DNA of 64,000 bases from Ischnura elegans (Eukaryota; Arthropoda; Insecta; Odonata; Coenagrionidae), in contig NW_025791658.1 in NCBI RefSeq assembly GCF_921293095.1, positions 1,612,001 to 1,676,000 of the forward strand, in the 5' to 3' direction. Shown one piece after another: positions 44,127 through 55,940 of this stretch; within the stretch, counting starts at the first letter, position 1; every line of letters starts with the position of its first letter. Both the position numbers and the translations under genes were made by a program. The notes below the pieces were generated by a model. It had not been told where the DNA came from. It ran no database searches and saw only the letters and a list, made by a program, of their open reading frames with translations.

Positions 44127-44360
44127 TTGGAAAGTCTTGATCATCAGCGTAACCGAGAAATATATGAATTAAAAGATGTTGACGATGGCATTTACACACT
44201 TTTAAATCTAGTTCATAAGTCATTCCATGGCTTCTTTCCAAACTTGGTATATGCTGTAGAGGGGCTCACTCTAAAGAACAAGGTATGCCGGAGAACACAT
44301 CAAACAAATGACGTCACAGCTCTGAGAATATGGCCGACTGGTGTTTCAGCGTATCATTAA
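44127..44360 (+). other. Open segment of unknown function
   Basis: A 77-residue open frame (containing LVHKSFHGFFPNLVYAVEGL) begins just after element B. I do not recognise it. It has no splice-flanked context and could be a gene or transposon fragment. Confidence 0.2.
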
Positions 44361-44693
44361 TTTTGCAAATTTTAATACATAATTAATATCTCACTTAAAA
44401 AGTACCTCTCTATTCTCAGACTCGGAATTTAGCCTAATTGAGATTATTTTTTTTTTAAGATCACTTCCCAAAAACGTGCACATACTCCATTCTGCAGACG
44501 TTCAAACTGAAACGTGCATAAACTTAAAATACGTATATTTTTGTTTTCACAACCCCTAAAATTAGCTAATTTCAATGAATGTATTTTCCTTAACAACCTT
44601 TAGCAATGAATCATAGGCAAATAACTTGAAGATAACTTATTATTATTATATTGGAGGATTTTAACCCTTGACCAGTGATGTGGAATTCTTGTT

Positions 44694-45372
44694 ACACTAT
44701 CCGTGACCTGGTGGGTATGGTATACCCACCAGGATGAGCGTTAGGTGCGATATTAATAAATTGTGGAATTTTAAGATAAACGGTTCAAAATTGTGAGTTT
44801 TACGGCTTTCTGAAGGATATTTCATTAATCCTTACACTCTTCTATTAATAAGGTAAAACCTCTATGTAGTGAACCTCTTTACATCATAAACCTCCATACT
44901 TGATACCATCCCTTACGGTCCCGTATGATTTACATGTAAATTTATAGGCAAACCTCCATGTAATGAACCTCTTTATCTCGTAAAACCTCCACTTACCATA
45001 CCAAGGAGACACCCCCGAGACGGCCTTAATACCTCTGTAAATCATAGCGAGACAACTAGAGACCATTAATGCAGCCACGATTACCTACATGAAATGACAT
45101 TTTCAGCGATAAATGTTTCATTCTTACTTTTTTCCTTATACACCTTTAATACACAGTAATTTAATTAGTACACAGAATTGTGTCAGGATGAATAAAATAT
45201 CCCTCAGAAAGCTGTAAAACTCACTACATCGAACCATATATTTTTAAAATTCCGCAATTTATTAATATCGCACCTACTGCTTACCCTGGTGGGTATACTA
45301 TACCCCCACACACACCGATATTGGTTGCACGTAAACTCCTCCCCAGCCTTAATTCCTAGCTGTGCCCCTGCT
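44694..45372. mobile_element. Repeat L with inverted arms, split by family C
   Basis: Arms near 44694-44840 (GGTGGGTATGGTATACCCACC, GAAGGATATTTCATTAATCC) and 45183-45372 (complementary) face each other. The right terminus reads CCTTAATTCCTAGCTGTGCC. A similar terminus occurs at 36350 and, in reverse, at 54098. Family C occupies 44851-45178 in the middle. Confidence 0.6.
44851..45178 (+). repeat. Family C dispersed copy
   Basis: Starts GTAAAACCTCTATGTAGTGA and carries the CCAAGGAGACACCCCCGAGA flank, followed by the tail seen at 20890 and 38945. Confidence 0.78.
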
Positions 45373-45506
45373 TCCACATGCTGAAGACCAGGACCCTAGG
45401 AACCCTTCGGTCCCAAGCTTTCCGGATTTGAGGTCCTCAACTGTAATAAGTTAAATTGTTGGAAAATTCACTGATTCTTTTCATCTTTCTAGGAGGTGAA
45501 CAGCAG

Positions 45507-46532
45507 TCTTTTGACAGTGAAAGTGGGTTCCCGAGGTCCAGATGGAAGACAATTGAATCAGAACCTGACAGGCCGTCCAGGACTCAGTCTTCCGATTCAG
45601 AGGAGATAGACGTTGGAAGCCCAAAGATAAGGAGCAGCGAAATCAGCATCGGCGGAGGAGGTTTATCGTGTGGAGGCGGAGAATGTGCATGGGAAGCTAA
45701 CACGTTATCAAATGAAGCGTCTCCGTCTGAGTTGGAGGGTCAAGAGGAAAGGTCAGATGGGTGCGGTAATGGAGAAGGGGTGAATTCAGTTGGAAATGAG
45801 GAGGGAGATTCGAAAGATAAGGTCGTGGAGTGGATAAACATGGACCGTTTCGCTCTGGAGAAGACTGTCGACTGTGATAATTGCATTTCTGTGATTAGCA
45901 GCGATGACGAATTGTACGAAGACTTCATCTTGGAGGATTCGGAAGGGTCTGGCAATGAAACTGATGTCGTACGAGGCGATCTAGATGGTGCTGGAAGAAA
46001 TATCTCTTCAATCTTGTGCACGGAGAGTCTGGAAGGCTTCGTGTCGAGTGAAGAGTCCATATTGCGGGAAGGGTCGTGCGAAGCGTACAGTTCTAAAGGA
46101 GTCGAGGGGATAGATTCCTCACTTAGGGGCACGCACGGTTGTATATTTTTCAACAAGGGTAGAAATGGTGAGCAGGTGGAGGGCAGTGTGATGGAAAACA
46201 ATAATGATAACGCCAATCTGATCTGTGCCTCATCGAGCCGGAGTTTGTCTGGTTCATGCGAATCGCTTGCAGAAGCGGCAAGAATCAGCGAAGGTGAAAA
46301 TTATGCTAGGGAAGACATTGCTGTGAGTAATGAGGACAGTGACAGTTTGATAAGTGCTCCATTAAGGACGAGATTTTCTAATGGTCAATATCTTTCTTTG
46401 TTTAGTTGCAAATATTGCTATGAAACGTTTAAAAGGCATCACGTGCTTGTGAAACACATGTGGAAACACACTTTTGAGAGGGGACCTCCTTGGGAGTTGT
46501 TGTTCTTAGAAAAAAAGAACTCTATTACATGA
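45507..46532 (+). CDS. Duplicate terminal exon: acidic region plus a single zinc finger
   Basis: Nearly identical to the start of the 39350 exon over about 257 codons with no indels, including the upstream intron from about 45442 and a CAGCAG acceptor at 45501-45506 in phase 0. The sequences diverge after LAEAA (about 46280). They briefly realign around EDSDSLISAPLR and then part completely. Here a single C2H2 finger follows (CKYCYETFKRHHVLVKHMWK, ending KH) and the protein stops at 46530, 341 residues in all. It could be an alternative last exon of gene 1, a truncated duplicate gene, or an early pseudogene. The open frame argues against old decay. Confidence 0.68.
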   Translation, partial: SFDSESGFPRSRWKTIESEPDRPSRTQSSDSEEIDVGSPKIRSSEISIGGGGLSCGGGECAWEANTLSNEASPSELEGQEERSDGCGNGEGVNSVGNEEGDSKDKVVEWINMDRFALEKTVDCDNCISVISSDDELYEDFILEDSEGSGNETDVVRGDLDGAGRNISSILCTESLEGFVSSEESILREGSCEAYSSKGVEGIDSSLRGTHGCIFFNKGRNGEQVEGSVMENNNDNANLICASSSRSLSGSCESLAEAARISEGENYAREDIAVSNEDSDSLISAPLRTRFSNGQYLSLFSCKYCYETFKRHHVLVKHMWKHTFERGPPWELLFLEKKNSIT

Positions 46533-46540
46533 AATAAATG
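46533..46540 (+). terminator. Possible polyadenylation signal
   Basis: AATAAA lies immediately after the stop codon of the one-finger exon. It is close to the stop, and the assignment is weak. Confidence 0.25.
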
Positions 46541-46572
46541 AAAATAAGGGGGTTGAGCTTCTACGGCCTCGG

Positions 46573-47056
46573 AAATTATAGAAAAGAAATTCTCAATTGG
46601 CCGTGTAATTCTCCCAAATGGCCGTGTATTTCTCCCACGTGTGTTTTCCTCATCCCCTTGCCGATCCCCCTACGACGCTCTCTTGGAGCAATATTTTTTC
46701 TCCCGGAACATTGAAGCCATCTACAGGCGAGTGAATGTGTGAGTGACTGCGTATTGAGTGCAAGTGTTTCCATGGATATCTGGCTGTCTTTAACAGGCCC
46801 ATCCTGTGAAGATTCCCGGTTTTTTGTGGAGCGAGAATCCTTAGTGGAGGTCCCTACAGCCCCCACACAGGATCTTGTTGTGTATGTTAGTGTGAGTGCG
46901 TGTGTTTTGGGCTTTCCGGTTGAGAGGCTGGTGTTTGGTCCCTGCGGGGAATTTCTCCCCCTTCCCGCACACCAACACAGTAACATTTCTGACTTGCAAG
47001 GTGGACGGGCAGGGAGAATTATATGGCCAATTTAGAATTTCTTTTCTATAGTTACG
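46573..47056. mobile_element. Fold-back element after the one-finger exon
   Basis: AATTATAGAAAAGAAATTCT near 46573 and its complement near 47055 form inverted arms of about 43 bp. The flanks TACATGAAATAAATGAA (46528) and TACGTGAAATAAATTGAA (47054) are similar direct repeats, which suggests insertion just downstream of the stop codon. Confidence 0.5.
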
Positions 47057-47129
47057 TGAAATAAATTGAATTTGTACACAAAAAGTGTATGGTACACTGA
47101 TTGTTCCAGCGCCACTTGAAGAGGGTAAC

Positions 47130-48215
47130 ATGTGCAGCGAGGTTTTCGGGTTGACCTCCGCGTCGTTTCATCTCCATGACGGCAGTTTCGCCGGCGTTGC
47201 AGCTGGCGTCTTCAGGTTGGAAGTGTTTGATGCACGTTTTTGCCCGTCTTATATAGGCCTTGGTTTTGGATAGGTGCGTTCTGATTGGTCGGTTTTGGTA
47301 AGAGTCTCTTCCAGCTGTTTGTGAGCAAATAGCTGTCCTCCCCGTTGAATGTGGATGGTTTTTGCTATTTCGATAGCATCTCGCATGTATCGCGGAAAGT
47401 AATACTTCTCTCCAGCGATGATTTTTGCATTTTCAAAGTCCACATTGTGTGTTGGTCCTTCCCATACGTGCTCGGCAATGGCGGTTAACCGAAACTGTCT
47501 ATTTTTGGTGGCCCTTAGGTGTTCTTGCATTCTGATTTTCATGGCTCTTGATGTTTGGCCAATGTATGAGTCTCCGCAAGAGCACTTAACTTCGTATATT
47601 CCTTAACTTCTCCATGTTTCTGGGTTTCACCGCGTGGATTTTCTTTGTGACGACAGTTTCTCCGGTATTCCAACCGGCGTCTTCAGGTCGATGTCGAGAT
47701 TCAATTTTTTGTGACTTATATAGTTCATTTTTGGCGCCAATTTTTCATGCTGGATGCTGATTGGTCCACCTTCTTTTCTCTCGTATGACCCTCTTCCACG
47801 AGCTGTGGAGAGGGTAGCCGTCTTCTCTATTCATGTTTTCCGGTGTCTTGTATATTTCGATAGCCTCCTTTATTAGCCTGGGAAAATATCTATTTTCTTT
47901 TCTAACAACTGTTGCTTCGTCAAACAGTATCTGGTGTCCGGGTTCGCTCCATGCATGCTCCGCAATGGCGGAGAGCTGAAATTGCTTATTTCTTGCGGCT
48001 TTTCTGTGTTCCTGGATGCGCACTTTCATTGGTCTCTCCTATGTAGTCTTTGCCACATGAACATGGCACTTTGTAGACACCTTCTTGAATGTCGTGCGGC
48101 AAAACGTCTTTCGGACCCTGAAATGAAACTGTTGTCACGAAGAAAATCCACGCGGTGAAACCCAGAAACATGGTGACATCATCTAGACAACGCCGTGGAA
48201 AACTACACATCAACT
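47130..48215 (-). mobile_element. Penelope-like remnants 3 and 4
   Basis: Two minus-strand tails lie side by side. At 47249-47542: MKIRMQEHLRATKNRQF, AIAEHVWEGPTHNVDF, YFPRYMRDAIEIAKT. At 47745-48190: GVYKVPCSCGKDYIGET, then MKVRIQEHRKAARNKQF and YFPRLIKEAIEIYKT. The second contains a recognisable GIY-YIG start (VYK, YIGET). Terminal-repeat-like phrases (GTTTCGCCGGCGTTGCAGCT, GTTTCTCCGGTATTCCAACC) flank each on the plus strand. Two related copies, both fragmentary. Confidence 0.7.
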
Positions 48216-48231
48216 TCCTTAACTTTGTATA

Positions 48232-49475
48232 TTAGGGGGGCGGGGTAAAACAAGGTCGAATTAGCTCTGAACAGGTCAAGAGGTGAGGACGTCGCTTCCT
48301 ACCTTCCTTAGGAAATCTCATCGCACGGGAGGGGTGGCGTCATCAGACAGACCCCTCGGCAAGTGTGGCAGTGCTTTCATTTTAGTGGAGCCACAGGACA
48401 CCCACTCAACCGTGAATGAGCCATGAATTTAGTCTTCCGGAAAAAAAACTGGATATAGCCTTCTAAATTATCTTTTACATACATACACAATTGAGATATA
48501 TACATACAAGGTAATGTTAAAAGTTTTAATCCCTTAAAATATGGTTTACAAGATTTCCAAGGGGGCATCTTTGCCATATACCTTATATTTCTTTTTTGTA
48601 ACAAAAAAAACCCTACGGAATGCAGGTGATGATCCCCAGATAGTAATACCATACGACAAATGGGATTGAATATAACTGTAATAGACCATTAAAAAAAAAA
48701 ATTATCAATATCTACAAGATTTCTCATAACATATCCACTTTTGGCGAGGGTGGAGCATGGAGAATTTGTATGGGTCTCCCAGTTAAGGGAATCATCAATA
48801 TTTAAACCAAGAAAAAGGGTACTATTTACATTTGATTTTTCATGATCATTTTGACAATATATATATGTATATACATATTTATACATTCAAGGTAATGTTA
48901 AAAGTTTCAGGTTAGTTAAGAGTTTCAGGTAGTCGGTAGTCAAGTTTCAGTTAAAAGTTCAATCAGTCCCTGTGGCCCTTGGTATCAGAAATTCTCTGGA
49001 ATTTCGTGACGCCCTGAATGGTCACTATGGCTCGTGGTGGGTGACTTAAATAACTGGCTTCTGTGATCTGCATGATGCGTAATGTGTTAATGAATTTAGC
49101 TTTCAGGTTTGGCTGCACGATCTCATGGTACAATAATGATCTGATTACTCAGTCCTTTCCTCCAAATGCCCCAGTACAAATACCTCAGTGCCATATAAGA
49201 TGAATGTATTTTTATAAATCTGATCTTGGGTCATGAGAAGCTCTAGATTTATTACTTAGCCATCGCAGAAACAATGGGTCATACAAGATGAATATTTTTG
49301 TATAAATCTGATTTTGGAGTGTGTTATATTCTATGAAAATTGTGATATTTAGTGTGAACAGAGTGTGGATTACTTTTTAATGATCATAAACCATGTCTAA
49401 AACCAAAACAGTGTTCTTATTTTTTAAAGGCTCACTACCTTGATGGAATGCGTAATGCTCAAACTAGTCCCTCAA
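48232..49475. other. AT-rich spacer with little recognisable content
   Basis: About 48395-48480 contains a short repeat (CCCACTCAACCGTGAATGAG) also seen at 53190. The rest shows TATATA-rich microrepeats (48855-48885) and nothing coding. Confidence 0.4.
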
Positions 49476-50131
49476 TAGGGTGGTTTCCTTTTTTTTCCCT
49501 AAATCGAAAGATTATTACTCCTGGAGTACGTATTTCACGCTTTTAGATTTTTAAATGATGATATCTATTTTTCGCGGTTAAATTAAAAGTGAAAATTTTC
49601 AAGCGCGCGAAAATGCAACGGCTAAGTATGAATGCCGGGAAAACTCCCGTGTGACGTCCTTCTGGCTCCGGCTGCCGCAAGTGAGGTGACCTTGGGGCGA
49701 GGCTCTGAGCACTGATACGACGCAGGCTGCTATCAGGTAGCAGAGTACCCAGCTAGCTGGTAGCGCTTGGCTTAAATAAGGATTATTAATACCTTATCAA
49801 ACAAAGAAAACTTTCTGACCTCAGCCAGTTTTCATAGGTGATTATTAAGAAATGTTTCCCTGAGCTCTGTGCCTCATGCATGCATTGGTAACCTCAGAAG
49901 ATGTAAAATCCTATCTTCTCGTATTGAAACTAGGTCCCTTTGACGTCACGAGGAGTGGCATTGCATGGACGCCAATCTGGCCTTTTTCAAATGAGGATAA
50001 AATTGGCCCTCGCCATTCGTCTAAACCAGTATTTCAAAAACCAAATAATTTGTGTATTATGAATACACTAATGGTGGGTTACGGATCGCAATCAATGCCT
50101 TTCATTTTCTTTGATGAAGGAAACTACCCTA
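49476..50131 (-). mobile_element. MITE family A, copy 13 (full length, inverted)
   Basis: TAGGGTGGTTTCC to GGAAACTACCCTA. The E-box half is mutated (TGACGTCACGAGG). Confidence 0.88.
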
Positions 50132-50460
50132 TTGCTTGTCAGCATTTGCATAGCATTCCTTTGAGGTACCAGCCTGTCCTTTCGTTACCCTATCAATGAG
50201 CTCTGGAGATCGAATGCAAACAGTTACGTGAGGACAGAAGAGGTTTCTTATTCCCAAAATATTCTAACAACTCAAAACATTGATGTGTACATGGCCTTTT
50301 CCCACTCAGAAAATGGATGTCTATATATTGTCTATTTTCATCTATGAATAGATATATACCTATTAGATACACAGGTGACATGCTGCTGTTTTGACAATAA
50401 TATATCTAATTGATATCTACGATAGATGTCTATTAGATAACGATTTATCGAAATAAAAGA

Positions 50461-51160
50461 TACAGTGTTCGGTGTGATGCGGTGGTAATCTTTGATATTC
50501 AACTTATTAAAGATACCGTTTATCCAGAAAATTTCTTTTAAACTTGGAAAGATTATTTCAAATGACAAAACCAAAGTGGCTTTTTATAATCCATTGACAC
50601 TAGGTAAATTATTGTCTAACTCTAAAGACGCATATTGTAATGATAATAAAAGTGGAGTGTATGAACTGACTTGTGACGATTGTGAAACCAAATATATTGG
50701 CCAGACTGGGAGGAGTGTTAAAACGAGAATGAGAGAACATAGACGATGTTTCGTAAATAATGACATCTCATCAGGAATTGGAAGACATTTGAATGACAAA
50801 CACCACTGGTGCAATTTTGATGCAAAAATTTCACATGTAGTACATGACAAGGGGCGGAAACTGGATTTCTCAGAACAGTTTGAAATTGTGAATTGCCCGG
50901 GCGCTGATTTTAAATTATGTAACGACCATATGTTCCCATTCCACTCACCCCTTCTGAACATTACCCCACCTCCAACCCATCGCCCATCGACGTCATCAGT
51001 AACCTCGGAATGAACACACCCCAATAACCCCTCCCCTCCCTCCTTCCCCCTCCTGAAAAACCTATAAAATGGCTGTCACCCAAGGCTATGTACCTTGACA
51101 ACGGCACAAGTTGCCGAAACCATGGTCGGTGAAAAAATAAAATTGTGGAAACAGACAAGT
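50461..51160 (+). pseudogene. Penelope-like element 3' part with good GIY-YIG domain
   Basis: An open frame at 50492-51013 encodes 173 residues: the end of the reverse transcriptase region (KVAFYNPLTLGKLLSNSKD), then the nuclease with GVYELTC and KYIGQTGRS, the catalytic Arg region VKTRMREHRR, and the tail HVVHDKGRKLDFSEQFEI. This is the best preserved nuclease of its type here. The reverse transcriptase core is missing upstream, so the element is 5' truncated. The 3' non-coding end (CAAGTTGCCGAAACCATGGT near 51107) follows. Confidence 0.82.
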
Positions 51161-52520
51161 TGTTTTAATAAGCTGAACTATTTATCTATCTGTAGATATC
51201 TAGTTTCCCACTGTCCCTATCTGGGATTTTTCTTCCTCATAGAAAATCTCCCCGGGATGGTGGTAGAAAAATTGCATACGCATGGTTTCGCTAGGTAGGG
51301 CCTCCTCTGCTTCAATAGCATTGGAGTGTTTTAACCCTATTCCACTCCCTTCCAACCCTTTTCCTTTCCCTGGAGGTGTCGGCGGGCTCCGATCGCGACG
51401 GCGTCTCCATCCTTTTTCCTTCCTCTCCAGCCCCTCCCCGGGTGTCCTGGCGTATAAGCCTCGGGCTTGGTTCCGGGCCCCGGTGGTTGTATCCCGAGAG
51501 GGTTCACCTAGAACCCTCTAAGCTCTTGTAGATATCTAGTAGATGTTTATTTTCTGTGTGGGTTTGTAGCCCGTTAGTCCTACATCACTTTCACAAAGAG
51601 AGCCATTTTGTGTTGCTCGGTAATACAGTCCTGTTTCATAAGCAGAAAACTTCTGGAGTAGCTTGGTCAGTTTGTTCAATTTCCACACTGCACCCACAAT
51701 ATCAGCACAATTTTTTTCTCGGTGAGCTCTCTTTTAGTTAGTGACCCATTAGTGCACAGCGTCCGATATATAGGACGCGCGTATTTAATTTTTTTTCTGG
51801 GCTCCAGTTGACTTTTGCTACATTTTGATACTATATTAAGTTTAAATGGATGCCTGTCTTCACCGCCCCGCTAATATTTTAGTTTCATTCCTTGAATTTA
51901 TCGTGTTAAGAAGCATTTATGTGAGACATTGCATTGAAAGAATTTTCAGTCACCCGAACGGGGTAAGTAAATTAGTTTTTACTGTAGTATTTTGCTCAAT
52001 ATGTTGATAACTTTTATCTCATTTTTCTTCCCAAGTTTGATCTTTTTATTTTCTATACTATCAAGTTTTTCCATACTATTTTGAATCTGTTTTCAACACT
52101 GAAAACTGACAGTCCGATATTACGGAAGGGCTGTATTATTTAAACTGTTGATTTTAAAAATTGCAGAAATAAGTTAAAATGAACCTTATTAACCAGAATA
52201 ATTACTTTTTAAATGAATATTTGACAAAAATAACTTTATGCTCTAATGGGTTAAATTTTATTTCATTTCTGGTCTTCCATCTAAACAGCCAACCAACTGT
52301 TGCCTGAAAATGGTCATGACTAAGTTACAAAGATAGTTCCTCTGACTTCTTTTTTAACTTTGGACCACTAATGCAAACCCCTCATTTGCTCAAAATTGAA
52401 AACCATTGGTTTAACCCTTAGGCTGTGGGAACATTTTTAAACGGTCTGCATGGATGAGTGCGGGAAAAACGTTTTTTAACGTTTGACCAGGTTTTCTTAC
52501 CACTGGAAGACTTTCATTAA
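51161..52520. other. Spacer with a GC-richer segment, nothing recognised
   Basis: 51300-51530 is GC-rich (GGTTCCGGGCCCCGGTGG). The remainder is AT-rich. No supported gene. Confidence 0.4.
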
Positions 52521-52559
52521 GATTTTATTGCCATCCTTTCAGTGGTTGCTTGAACTCAG

Positions 52560-53200
52560 CCCAACCTAGTGGCAGAGAGCACAAAGGCATCTTTGGAGGA
52601 CTGGGCACCATCACCACGGGGACTGCTAACCAGATTATTATCCCTTCTCCGAGAGAGAGCTCCCTGCTCTCTGCGGCACATTCACAATGAAAACAATTCC
52701 AACGAATCCTTGCATTTCCTAGGAATTTATTTACCTTACCGTTGTCCATTAGCCGGGGAAACTTATTTGAATGCATTGGTCTCTCTTTCTTATAATATCG
52801 GTGGTGGGTCTTCCGTTCCTGCGTAATTACCAAGGACATATGATATTCGTGGTCTGTCTGCAGGGGGTAGGTTGGGAGGTCTTGGATTATGAGGGTCTAC
52901 TACCTGCTAGACACATGCTTGGGGTGTACGGGAAAATATCTTCTCCGCTCGTGTCCCGCACACAATGGCAGCAAAATTTTGACGCTCCCGCAGCTGACAG
53001 GTTAAAGGGTTCTCGACATATGGATCCTTACCATGATGTTTGTTTTTTAGGGGTGGTGGTTGCTTTCCATTGTGGCTCCTTTCTTCTCTCAGCTCATCCT
53101 TTTACTGTAATAACCGATCAATCGTCGATTTTGGCACTCCAGTTATCTCAGCCAAACGTCGATGACTGGATTGGGGCTAACAGGGTCCCCACTCAACCGT
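52560..53200 (+). pseudogene. Possible LTR retrotransposon RT/RNase H fragment
   Basis: The translation near 53040-53140 reads VVAFHCGSFLLSAHPFTVIT then DQSSILALQ, resembling the Ty3/gypsy connection between reverse transcriptase and RNase H (usually HPFTVITDH-x-L). The upstream frame contains FLGIYLPYRCPLAGETYLNA, weakly like the RT thumb. Frames change and stops intervene. Low certainty. Confidence 0.4.
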
Positions 53201-53321
53201 GAAAACCTTAAAACCGTGCATAAGCCGTGAATTTCGTCTACCGTGAAGAAACCTGGAAATAGCCGTGAATTTCATCATAAAACATTAAAAATCTCTCAAA
53301 CTTATAGAAAAAGAACTAACG

Positions 53322-53977
53322 TAGGGTGGTTTCCTATTATTTTTTTATTGCCTAAATCGAAACATTATTACTCCTGGAGTACGTATTTCACGCTTTTAGA
53401 TTTTTAAATGACGATATCTATTTTTCGCGATTAAATGAAAAGTGAAAATTTTCAAGCTCGCAAAAACGTGACGGGTAAGTATGAATGCTGGGAAAACCCC
53501 GTGTGACATCATTCTGGTTCCCGCTGCTGCAAGTGAGGTGATCTTAGGGCGAGGCTTTGAGCGCTGATACAACTCAGGATGCTAGCAGGTAGCTGAGTAC
53601 CCTGCTAGCTGGTAGCACTTGGCTCAAATAAGAATTATTATTCCCCTATCAACCAAAGGAAACTTTCCGACAGTTTTAATAGGTGATTATTAAGACATGT
53701 TTCCCTGAGCTCTGTGCCTCATGCATGCATTGGTAATCTCAGACGATGTAAAACTCCTATCTACTCGTATAGAAACTAGGTCCCTGTGACGCCACGTGGA
53801 GTGGCATCGCATGGGCGCCAATCTGGCCTTTTTCAAATGAGGTTAAAATTGACCGTTGCCATTTGTCTAAACCGGTATTTCTAAAACCAAATAATTTATA
53901 TATTATGAATGCACTAATGGTGGGTAAGGAATCGCAATCATTGCATTTCGTTTTCTTTGATGAAGGAAACTACCCTA
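53322..53977 (-). mobile_element. MITE family A, copy 14 (full length, inverted)
   Basis: TAGGGTGGTTTCCTATT to GGAAACTACCCTA. The CRE core is mutated (TGACGCCACGTGG). Confidence 0.88.
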
Positions 53978-55940
53978 CTGCTGAGATGGGGATGGAAAAA
54001 AGAAAAAGGAACGAAGAAGCATTGTAATCTTCTAATGGCGATAGCTCAGTTGTATAGGTAGTGGAAAGTGGGAGAGGGCATAGACCACACACAGGCACAG
54101 CCAGGGATTAAGGGTAGGGGGGGGGGTTTCAGGCGCAACTAAAACTAGGGGGCTTGGGGCTATTGCATACCAGCCAGGGTAAGCGGGAGGTGCGGAGGCC
54201 TTCCTCCGGAAAAAACTCCGATAAATGGTTCAAAATGGTTATTTTTACGGCCTTCTGAGGGATATTTTATGAATCCTCACACTATTCTATTAGCAATATT
54301 AATCCAATTAAGTAAAACGAGCGTGATGCGCCCGCTCCCAGCGGGCTTCCCCCGCTCTTTTCAATGCAGGTCCACAGAGGGATAGGCGCGTTTCTAATTT
54401 TAAAATGTAGTAAAAAAAGGCAGGGTCTTATGTAAAAATGTAATTGGAACGTTCATGTACAAATTGAGGTCAGAGGACCTCTTTAAACACAGCATTGGAA
54501 GTAATTACACTATCCTCTGTTAAACGCACATGATGACTCATACTTACGTATCAACAGTTGAGGCTTGAATGTGGAATCAAGCCGCATTTTGATAAAAGTT
54601 ATTTAAAGAATGCAAGATATTGTTGCAAATGAACAAATGTATCAGTTTGTTCACCGTTATCGTCAGGAATATTTACAGGTTTTTGTTTTTTTTTGCTTTT
54701 ATTTTTTTTTGTTTTTTTTTTTTTTTAAATTATTTAAAACCCAATTTTAGGGAACAACATACCCACTCGTGTCGTGAACCCTCTGCATGGGTGTCTCCAC
54801 TTATCTTTATCATTATCCCGGGAAAATTCCATCATCTGCAGCCCAACTGCCACCACAGGAGTCCTCTCCTCTTAAAAACAACGTTATGTTGAATGAGATC
54901 TTTTGGTTGGGAAACTGAATCCGAATCCTCTAACGTACAGTATAACTTCAGGAGCTTTAAGAATAAGGAAGAAATAGGTACCCTTGTGAAAAATAGGACT
55001 AAATTAAAGAGTAAAATATTTCAAAAAAACAGTACATATATTATGATTCCAAGCAATTTTAATTATGTCGCGGGTATAGCCAATGTCGCCGAATCATAGC
55101 CCAATAAAGCGGCATGCCGTCCCAGTTCAGTGAAGAAAAAAGTAGGATATTCTACAATTGGATTCTGTTCTTCAAGATCTGCCCCAAATAACCGGTGGTC
55201 ACATTAACGGGAATCTACTGTAGTATAATTTCCACTGTAGGTCATGGTTCACTTCATGAAGATTCATTCATTCCAGCAAAAAGTTTATCACTCATTTATC
55301 CCACACATACGGCTCCCCTAGCATCTCTAAATCCATCGCGCCGCCCGTCCCGGAGTAGATCCTTGGATCGCCGAGATTGTCGTAGGCGTGGATGTTAGAG
55401 TTCCCTGATGTATATCTTAATGCTCTATGGTCATAAAATGGATCTGATAATCTTTTTTAACTACCGAAGAAGGTTAATAAATTTAGGTTTTCGTTTTTCA
55501 GAACTCAAATCAAGGGGTACTCCTTTATTAGTGACTCAAATGTTCCCGGGAAATGTTGACATATGATACCTCGCGGAAAGAAGGGGAGTTTTAAAATCGT
55601 ATGTCAATTGTTACTTTTCCCTTTTTTTTCCACTTGTTTATAAGTGGGTATTTTTTGCGTGAAGTTTTGTTTGGTACATATTGCCATTCGGAACTTGTAA
55701 TATATATGGGAAGTAAATATATTTATCACTTCTGAAGTGGAGAGCGGTAGTGACTGACGAACGAAGGGCACCATTTTTTCCGTGTATCAAAACTTCCTTG
55801 TTATAGATCGATCATGTAGCCTAGTGAATTGCCTGTGTTTATTTTCTCGAGTGTTTAATGGCCTGTGCGGCCTGTTATGACTAAATTGTGATTTCCAGAA
55901 ATTGATTGTGTCCTAACATTGTGACCCGGAATCCATCATA
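53978..55940. other. Intergenic region upstream of gene 2
   Basis: Contains a fragment of repeat L at about 54098-54300, a T-rich low-complexity run at 54670-54727, and an inverted fragment of element H at about 55070-55218 ending GGGAATCTACTG. The last 200 bp before 55941 may be the 5' leader of gene 2; no promoter motif can be asserted. Confidence 0.45.

Noticed and set aside
45740-46216. 158-residue minus-strand open frame
   Set aside because: Same antisense effect in the duplicated exon.
54028-54065. tRNA-like GGCGATAGCTCAGTTGTATAGG
   Set aside because: An A-box-like word only. No B box or cloverleaf can be formed in the following 60 bp.
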